Part shown: positions 56,001-64,000 of the stretch, piece by piece | Layout: every line of letters starts with the position of its first letter | Position numbering within the stretch: the stretch's first letter is position 1 | DNA from: Polytrichum commune | Lineage: Eukaryota > Streptophyta > Polytrichopsida > Polytrichales > Polytrichaceae | Assembly (NCBI GenBank): GCA_950295325.1 | Contig: OX485807.1 | Coordinates: 22,663,666-22,727,665, forward strand | Direction of reading: 5' to 3' | Length of the DNA stretch: 64,000 nt | Program-made: the position numbers and the translations under genes | The notes under the pieces: model-generated | Seen by the model: the letters and a program-made list of their open reading frames with translations, nothing else | What the model was told of the DNA's origin: nothing | The model's database searches: none

Positions 56001-59000
56001 CCAATCAGGATGAGATTTCCTCTGATGGAAGTGGAGATGCCTCTGCATCAGGTGAAGCTGGTGATGCGGTAACTACAAATGGCACACGTGAGGGAGCTGT
56101 AGAGGGGGGAATGTACTACATGGGCGGCATGAATGCTTATCCACCTCATGGCTATATATATAACTATCCTCAAGGAGGTAAATTTGACTTTGTTCTTGCT
56201 CTTGTAAAATGCCTAGAATCAGTGAATTTAACGACTCATTGTTAGAGCTATCCGCAGTGGCATATAAGTAATATGAACCCTACTGTTTACACTAGGGATG
56301 CCATAAACAACTGGCTCATGACCATTGAATCTACGACAAGTTGAACTCTGTGTTCTCACTCGTAAATCTATTGCAGGTTTCGAGTCTCCAATGGGTGGTG
56401 AATGGGATGAGTACTCCACAATTGTTGTTGATGGTGTAGAGCATCCTTCACCTGTAAGTAACTCAGAAGCCAAACCTGTACCACTCATGGGATTCAGAAC
56501 TTCAACAATCAACGGTGGAAGATGCGTCGCCATATAACAATTCTTTCAATGCGTGTATCCTCTTTTTTGCTGCTCACTCTTCTGCCTTCACACTGCATTT
56601 TGTGGTCTCATGCTGTTTTGGTTGGCTGTGTACAGGGCGTGTATGGTGAGGCTGGTGGCTCTGTGTTTCTACACGCCACTGGCTATGGGTATGCGTCGCA
56701 GCCATCTTACAGTCCTTACAATCCAGGAACACCTATACCAACAATAGGTGCAGACGGCCAGCTCTATGGTCCCCAGGCTTTCCAGTACCAAAACCATATT
56801 TATCAACAGCCTTTATCTCCAGGTGCCCAGTATATGGCTTCGCCCAACGCAGTGGCAGGTGGAGATGTTCCTTTGTCAGGAACCGGGGAGCCTACCCCTC
56901 CTGGGGTAGATGGCAAGATTACAATGTCAAACGGTGGCCCGAGACCTGGTTACCCAGCAATGGCCCTCATTCCTCCGCATGGACCTTATGGCAGAGGTGT
57001 TTTACCTCTAGCAATTCATACCCCAGGTTCACAGGACGTACGCTATGAAGGATTGAGGGCTGCAGCACCCTCCTGGGCGGATGTGACAAAAACGACAGAT
57101 GGGCAGCAGAGACTAGGGGTTCCATCAATGGCTTCTCAGCAGTTGTCTGCCCCCGGAGTTCCTGCCCAGTCATTGAGACATATCACACCCTTGCAGGTGA
57201 GACAATTAGCTGAGGTCCTGGAGATAAATGAAGTGCTAGTAGGGACTGCATCAGGGGGAGAGAGTGTGGTCTCCCTTATGGTTTAGGAAGCGGTTAATTT
57301 TCAAGATGTCTGTGTGACTATGCTTCGTGGCCGAGTCTGCATTTCTTTCACCACACTACTGCAGTGGATAACCCTAAAAACTTGTTGTGTTCCTGGTGGA
57401 AGGTTGGGGTTGGGAGAGCAATGCCTGTCTACAACTAGAACCTGAAGTTATGAGGTGTCATGTGGGTGCAGGTACATATCCAATCACCTCAGCACCAAAG
57501 AACACCACTGGGGCTGGCATCACCCAATCTGGGTCCCGGGAGTCTACCAAGGGGATACCCGCCGCTGACCGCAGTCATGAATGGTCCCGGCGGTCCAGGG
57601 AGAGCTCGGGGGAATGCATCAATGGAGACAAGGCCAAATGGTCGCGGAGGCTGGATTGGCATCGACAAGGGCAAGCAGAGAGGAAGAGGCGGTGGAGGTA
57701 TTGGCAATACTAATGGTGGTCTTGATCCTTTGAACGAGCAGAACAGAGGACCCCGAACAATAAGAAACAGGAACCAGAGGGCAGTACCTGGTGGAGTAAT
57801 GAGACACACGAGAGGACAGGGTGGAAACTCATCAGGGATTGGCGATCCTCAGAATGGTTTTGCAAACAGAGATCAATATAACAAGCCGGACTTCATCACA
57901 AACTATGAAAACGCAAAGTTTTTTGTGATCAAGTCATATAGCGAGGACGATATTCATAAGAGCATCAAATACAATGTGTGGGCTAGTACTCCAGTGGGAA
58001 ACAAAAGGCTGGATTCTGCATACCAGGAGGCTTTGACAAAGTGCAGCGGGGACACAAATAAGTACCCTGTCTTCCTCTTCTTCTCGGTAAGCTCTTGCAC
58101 AACCTGTTGTTGTGCTTCCTCTGGGTTCAAGAGGCAGGCCCTGTTTGGTGCATTTGTTCTCTGCATTCCTTTTGCAGGCCTCCTCCAGTGGATGTGTGCA
58201 TGGACTGTAGTGTAGCTTGTGAGCATTCTTTTCTCCCAGGATTGCTCTTGCTTAACAGTGCGGATCACTGAACGTCAAACATGGGGTGGAGGCCTTTGTG
58301 CTGTACTGCGCCGGGAAGCTTTATTGAGAATATCTACATTCTAAATATATCAGGTTTGAGGTACTGATATGATCCCAACCATTGCTCAGGTGAATGCAAG
58401 TGGGCAATTCTGTGGGGTGGCCCAGATGACCGGGCCTGTTGATTTTGCTGAAAGCGTGGACTACTGGCAGCAGGACAAATGGAACGGTCGATTTCCTGTA
58501 GCATGGCACATTATCAAGGACATCCCTAATTGCCAGTTCCGTCATATCATTCTGGAAAATAATGACAATAAGCCTGTAACAAATAGCAGAGACACGCAAG
58601 AGGTATACCACCTCACAAAACAGTTCTGAAATTGAATTGTGGGATGGCTATTGCATTCATGGGTAAATGCTACGGTGAATCCAGCTTATTTACCAGAATG
58701 TCTTCCTCATGCATGCCATGAATATGAGGGAAGCTGCATATCCATGTTTCTGCAGATTAATTCTCACACATTTCAGCCTCAAATCCACAAAATTCATCAT
58801 TAGAGTTTCCTTCGTGATGCAAACTATTTATACCACTCATAGATCTTGTGGGATGATCAGGTCAAATTCGAGCAGGGTACTGGAATGCTGAATATCTTCA
58901 AGAGCTATTCGTCTAAAACATCTATCTTGGACGACTTCCAATTTTATGAAAACCGACAGCGAGCCTTGACAGAGAAAAGAGCCAGACAGCAGGTTCAGCA

Positions 59001-59680
59001 GCAAAGGGAGCAGCAACGTCAGGTCTATCCCATTCTTTGTCCTATAAATCCCTCACAGTGTCATCAAGTCTTTACCATTACATAGTCTATGCACGATATC
59101 AAGAGGGCAATTAATAAGAGAGCTGACAACGTAATGGGCAATGTAATGTTTGTGAGCATGCTATTCTATGTTTCGGGCTCTTGCTCCTTTAACTGGTTTA
59201 GGCGGAAGTCACGGGAGGGTGATCCATTTTATTCCAAGAGATGTTGAATCTACATAAATAAAATGTTGATTGTGACATGATCATCTCCTGATGTATTGGG
59301 ATATGCAATAGCAGGGAGGTGGATGGACCGGAGGCAATGAGCACGAGACAGCCTCGAAGAAGGAAGAGTGTAGTCAGCCAAAGCCGGAAATGAGTGTGGG
59401 TGCTAATGTAAATGAGAACACTGAAGCACTGCCCACCTCTACTTGTGATGTGAATAAAAATGAAGACCTGGATAGCAGTTCTACACAGCTAAGATCCTCA
59501 AGTGATACAATCACAAATGGGTTTGCCGGCTGCAGCATCGATGAGGAGGTTAAAATTAGTGAAGGTGAAGAAAAAGTACAGGTACAGTCAGGACGGGCAA
59601 GCGATGGGATAGATGATACAAGTGCTTCATCGATGACTGAATTGAAAGACGAGCTAGTGGTGGAGGAAGAAGCCAGATAG
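53060..59680 (+). CDS. YTH-domain m6A RNA-binding protein (plant ECT type), nine coding exons
   Basis: Coding exons: 53060-53087, 55615-55682, 55994-56177, 56377-56453, 56636-57196, 57472-58086, 58390-58602, 58861-59022, 59315-59680; all introns are GT-AG, phases agree, product 757 residues. ECT proteins bind N6-methyladenosine in mRNA in the cytoplasm. The N-terminus [19 protein letters not shown] matches the start known for Arabidopsis ECT2-type proteins. Residues 33-450 are low-complexity, rich in Y, P, G, Q and N, later RG-rich. The YTH domain is about 452-592: [75 protein letters not shown]. Cage tryptophans W476, W537 and W542 are present. A Q/R-rich helix and an acidic tail end the protein. 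An ATG at 55584 inside intron 1 could start a shorter-intron form, but it would replace the conserved N-terminus. Confidence 0.93.
53088..55614 (+). other. Intron 1 of the YTH gene, 2.5 kb
   Basis: It follows a 28-nt coding exon, with donor GTATCC and acceptor CTACCAG. It contains no recognised element or repeat; open frames in it (for example 53835-54239 minus) have no motif. Its base composition is intermediate, unlike the AT-rich intergenic DNA. Confidence 0.7.
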
Positions 59681-60949
59681 TTCTCAGTAGCCAACCTCTG
59701 AGAAAGCAGGGGCTCGCCTTCACAGCAGTTTTCCAGCTGCTGAGATTGATAGGATGTACCAGGAATCAAGGGTATGAATGGACATATGAGGCGGACAAAC
59801 CCCCATTTAGCACCTTTTCCTCCTTGGTGCCGCACAGCACAACACATTTTTGCTGATTGTCAGCTGAGTGTACAGCAAAGTCGTTTGCAGTTAGTGTGCA
59901 GGCACCAGGTGAAGGATCATTCACATTGAGGGGCAATACAAGGAGGCGTTTCTTTTCCAATTTTGGGGAATAAGGACGCACACAACATGAAGGTCAGGCG
60001 AAGGGGAAAGGTTGAGGTAGGCTGTGAAGTCCTTGGCTACTAGAGTCCAAAGATCTTCGTCGAGTTATAGGTCTTTTTGTTTCCCTTATTTTCTAATTAT
60101 AGGATATTTGAATTGCGGAAGCTATCGGCTAATCTTAACCTCTAGTTCATTAGGTCACATCTGAGGAGTTTGATATGTTTCTTTCTTCTCAGGGTACTCG
60201 ACGGTCTTGTAACATTATACATGCCACAGTTAGGGCTGTTGCTTCACAAGGCTTAGCTGACATTGCCAGGAGGACTGAACCCTCTTTGTGCCCACATACA
60301 GCAGCAGCCCCTTGATCCAGTTCTCTAGCAGGCTCATGGGTTCCTCGTACGAGGTTCTGTGTTGGTTCCCTGCCTCAAGGCCTGAAGGTAATAAGAGGGC
60401 CTGTTTTGCATGACTCAACAGAAGTGATAGTCTGTTTTGTCTTCTTACTGCTATGCCTTATAAGGATTCGCATCAAATTCTCCGCATTCTCTTTCTTTAC
60501 AGGTTCTGATACTCACTTGTGTTCATTTGTGTTTATGCTATTGCTGTAAACATTACTGCCCTTGTTATTGCATCACTCTTTTGAAGCATACTTGTAACGT
60601 CTGGACTTGCTTTCTTTCATATTGCCTCATATTTCAGTTGGTCACTGTGGTTGCATTTCACCTTCTTGTGATTGGTATACAATTCTGGTGATGTTTTTGC
60701 CAAAGAGTAACTTTGAGAACACAATAATGAAATGCAATGAAACTATTCTTTGTGCACAGTATTAATTGTTTGTTCTCTTCTGGATGGTATGCACCACTAA
60801 CTAGAGTCTAGTGCTCATGATGACATGGAAGAGTTCGTGTGTTTCGGGTGTCATTTTAGATGCACTATGAAAACTTTTGGTATTGACAAGGATGAAAATC
60901 GTGACACCACCCCACGTCTAACTTGGCATGTTATCGAAGTTGCACGCAT
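59681..60949 (+). other. 3' UTR and downstream flank of the YTH gene
   Basis: Composition stays moderate to about 60.5 kb, then becomes AT-rich. The 3' UTR end cannot be placed; AATGAAATGCAATG near 60727 is only a weak poly(A)-like sequence. No further gene is supported. Confidence 0.45.
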
Positions 60950-61145
60950 AATCTATGTGGGCCTGATGTGGTCATGCTATTTGAATTGGACATGTACATA
61001 TGAGTGGTATATTGCAAGGCTTGTAGTTGAGAATGGACACCAAGAAGACTACATGAGTTAGGATGAGAGGGGACTATGTGCTCAAGATTTAGACCATTAT
61101 GCGCTCAGTTGTGAACACAACCAGGATGGCTTACTGAGTCACTTG
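60950..61145 (+). repeat. Dispersed copy of the 391-bp family
   Basis: GTGGGCCTGATGTGGTCATG, then GAATTGGACATG, GAGTGGTATATTGCAAGGCT, GAATGGACACCAAGAAGACT and CTCAGTTGTGAACACAACCA follow the order seen at 45110-46285. The open frame 60825-61061 runs into it and is not called. Confidence 0.65.
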
Positions 61146-62530
61146 AACCTTCAGCGCCCAAAGGTTTGGGATTAAAAATAGAAACGTGAAAATTTGGCAG
61201 TAATTCATTCAAAGAAGAAAACTTTCAAAAGGAAAGTTGATCACATCCGTACGGTCGGGTTATGCATGAAAGCTTTTGGCAATTTATTTAGTATTTAGAA
61301 AAAGTGTAGTTTCACTTGATTTTTTGTGCATGTCCGCACCATGACATATGTATCATGTCCTTCAAGGCATGCCATGGAATGCTCATCATTTGCTGTTTTT
61401 CTTGAAGAATCGAGAGAGAGAGAGAGAGAGATTAAATGCTGATGAAATGAGGAGACCTGGAACATCATGTTATGATTCTTAAGTGAGTTCAACACTGGAG
61501 CAGGTGTGGCGGCTGGGTACTAGGTAATGTACTTACATTTTATCATTTTTGTTTCGAGTCTTTAAAGTATTTTGGTGATGCAGACACAGAAATCTGTCAA
61601 CTTTCACAGCTTCAATCTCTCAACTTTCACAGCTTTAATCTCTCAACTTTGATTCCACCAACCTGTTATGTGGACATGGATGCAGGCAGATAAGATCATT
61701 TGTTGTAATGAAACGGCATTTCTAGTGTTCAGTGAGGACGAAAGTTATGTGCATTCTAGACTGTTGATCTTCCAAATAATAGAATGTAGCGAGGGGGATT
61801 ACATCGTTTTGATCTGTCTCTTCCCACCATCGTGAGATGTTCTGCTTCTCAATGCCTTGTCTATTTTTTGAAATCAAGAATTATGTTTTTGTGCATGTAG
61901 AGGATAGCTTATATAGAGATAGATTAGGTAAATGGCATTTTCTGATCATGTATCTATTTATTTTTTGATACAAATAGGTAAATCACATTCATTCTGTCGC
62001 CAGTAAACATACAAGGCCACTGGGATCCGAAAGTCACCATGTATCTATCCTAGTTATTCAACATGACATTTGATCTAAAATGAATAAATTGCAATATCAC
62101 TTTCATTGTTGATTAATTTGATTGAGCATTAAATCTTCTGGTGGGGAACAATGATCTTCTTTGTTCATTGAATTTGATGTTAAGTCGACATAGAGGATGA
62201 CAAATTTCATATGCTCAAATGTTCGTCTAGGTATGTGTGCATATTAGTTTGAAACTTCGAATGTCAAAATTAAAATGTCTGCAAGTCATCCGAGTTTTTA
62301 GTAGAGTTGAAAACTTGGAATTTGATAGCTAGGGAGGTGCCTAGAGAGTTTTTATTGACCTATTGAGATCCTATTTGATCAAAAACATGTGAAGCAAATC
62401 TTGTGTCCTCTAGCACATGACAGTAATCACTTCTTTTGAGCTCTAGCTAGGTCTCGAAGTTATAGCTATTTTGTTGGGTTGCATTTCTTAGACTCATTCT
62501 TGCAGTAGATGCAGTTGTAGTTCAATGAAT
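61146..62530. other. Intergenic; short GA run and triplicated 22-bp word
   Basis: 61409-61430 is (GA)n. At about 61597-61650 the phrase CTGTCAACTTTCACAGCTT / CTCTCAACTTTCACAGCTTT / CTCTCAACTTTGATT occurs in tandem. No gene supported. Confidence 0.5.
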
Positions 62531-62742
62531 GGGGAGAACCAACCGCTAGTTACAGATGAACTGGTTGGGTTTGAGAAACAACCGGCTGAAGTTCAAGACT
62601 TCAGGAAAAGTACCAATGATTTTAGAGCAACCTATGGAATATACCTCACATCAATGAAGGAAAATCACAAGATCTCAACATTTGACCGGTGGGACTTGGA
62701 AATGCTAGGATTTTGACCGATCATGCCCGAAAATCTCCCTGG
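62531..62742 (+). repeat. Dispersed 0.2-kb repeat (family F), copy 4
   Basis: It runs from GGGGAGAACCAACCGCTAGT to TTTTGACCGATCATGCCCGA. The frame 62525-62716 lies wholly in this repeat, so it is not treated as a gene. Confidence 0.82.
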
Positions 62743-63660
62743 ACACTGTTGTAGTTGCACCTTTAAAGAATCCTTTGCCTTGACCTTTCTTATCACTCGC
62801 AGGGTTTTGTTGTCTTGGATGGACTGTTGTTTGGGAGACAACAACGTTCCATAATCGTACTCATGCTGTCCTCTGGGTCATCTTCTTCAGTGAGGTGAAG
62901 GGTCTCCTCGCTTCCATCCGTTGACACAAAAATCAGTGTTGTTGCATTAGCTTCCATGGCAGCCAATCAGAATTTCGTTTCCCATCCTTCAACATCCATT
63001 GATTGCATCCCTTTAACTCCTGCTGTCCAGTTTTTGTGCAACCAACCACAAATCCGAGGATTCAAGCCAACTCGTCAACTTGTTGTCAACGAACTTTGGA
63101 TTGTTCCCCATTTTGGATCTGAGCTCTGCCGAATCCTACCATCCAATTGCTAAATCCCATCTTCATTGCATGCTTCATCGAATCATCGGCCTCTGTAACA
63201 TGACATGTCCAGGTTGCAAAAACATTTGTAGAGTTGAGTTAGTTGAAATGAAAATAACCCAGCTTTTTTGGATGTTTTGTTTGATCCAGTCCAAGAACTC
63301 CTGACTCGTGTGAACAGTCCCAAAGCCGTTTGGTCCGTTGCTAAACCCTAATTGCTGCATCTGTGGCTGCAAGAAAGGTAACGAGATTTTCTCCACAAAT
63401 TTGTTGCATGGCGATGATGGTTGTCATTGTAGGCAAGATCCCAACCACTTCCAATGCATATTCGTATACCAATGTTCATTGGTGGCAAAGTGCGTGTTGT
63501 AGTTCCTTTAAGAACCACTTGTGATGGGAGAAGCTCTCCAAGTGCACTAGTATTCAAGTAATTCCAGTCTTTTGGATACTCGGGATTATGGATGCCTTGT
63601 GTGGTAACAAACAATGACATAATACAACATAACGAATGGTGGAGAGTTCGGATGAGCATA
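62743..63660 (-). other. Coding-like but unrecognised minus-strand stretch
   Basis: Minus-strand frames include one of 54 codons from ATG near 62957 (MEANATTLIFVSTDGSEETL, then HLTEEDDPEDSMSTI, stop near 62795) and 63396-63175 (MEKISLPFLQPQMQQLGFSN, then TSQEFLDWIKQNIQKSW). The composition looks protein-like, but the frames are separated by stops and I recognise no family. A decayed gene or retroelement gag is possible. Confidence 0.3.
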
Positions 63661-64000
63661 ATGAATATAATTTTTTATTTTAAAAAATTAATCTTAATTA
63701 AGAAAACCAATAAAGAGATGGTGCAAACACACAACTACATCATCATAAATATTAATGCATGATACAAAAAACCAATAGAAACCACATATGAGACACAACA
63801 ATAAAGTTGTGGGAAGAAGTCACAATATTGAGGGGGTTTGGAGGATGATGTCAACCACCAATTTTGTGCAGAATTGGCGAAAATGTCCGGAATTGCCTAA
63901 ATGCCATACCATTTAGAGTATTTGGTGTCACTCACGATCTAGAGTTATGAAGTGCTATAACTAATTATCAAGAATGTAATATTTCACCGAGCAAGGTCAT
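63661..64000. other. Intergenic, AT-rich, right edge
   Basis: Nothing recognised up to the window end. Confidence 0.5.

Noticed and set aside
62525-62716. 63-codon plus-strand frame starting MNGENQPLVTDELVG
   Set aside because: It falls entirely within dispersed repeat family F, whose other copies do not keep the frame.

Overview
The window looks like nuclear DNA of a land plant. There are two spliced plant-type genes with GT-AG introns and one gene start cut by the left edge. The rest is AT-rich and packed with decayed class I and class II transposons, MITEs and satellite-like repeats. Low gene density and the mix of elements would suit a seedless plant such as a bryophyte or lycophyte, but nothing in the sequence fixes the lineage. 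No rRNA, tRNA, CRISPR or bacterial operon structure was seen.

Layout. 1-308 (minus) is the 5' end of a secreted or ER-targeted acidic protein. 0.4-10 kb holds microsatellites, a 92-bp tandem array, two MITEs, a broken Ty1/copia fragment and unrecognised decayed coding sequence. 11080-13879 (minus) is a three-exon pectin methylesterase without a PMEI pro-region and with a TIR element in intron 2. 14-23.3 kb is a transposon cluster: two MITEs with clear TIRs, a nested repeat, a 2.5-kb Tc1-like element (DD34E, about 560-bp inverted repeats, dead transposase) and a 3.86-kb hAT element with perfect 8-bp target-site duplications (dead transposase).

23-51 kb has no convincing intact gene. It holds Harbinger-like TIR elements, two MITE families with palindromic ends, a 40-bp minisatellite, a 391-bp tandem repeat with dispersed relatives, a 0.2-kb dispersed repeat and a LINE reverse-transcriptase remnant. 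52-59.7 kb (plus) is a nine-exon gene for a YTH-domain m6A reader of the plant ECT type. It has a G-rich upstream region, a 28-nt first coding exon and a 2.5-kb first intron. 59.7-64 kb is 3' flank and more repeats.

The two complete genes are unrelated in role (cell-wall pectin remodelling and mRNA m6A reading) and are separated by about 40 kb of repeats. The features most worth attention are the Tc1-like DD34E element, the MITEs whose ends are themselves palindromes, and the intact-looking hAT insertion with a dead transposase.
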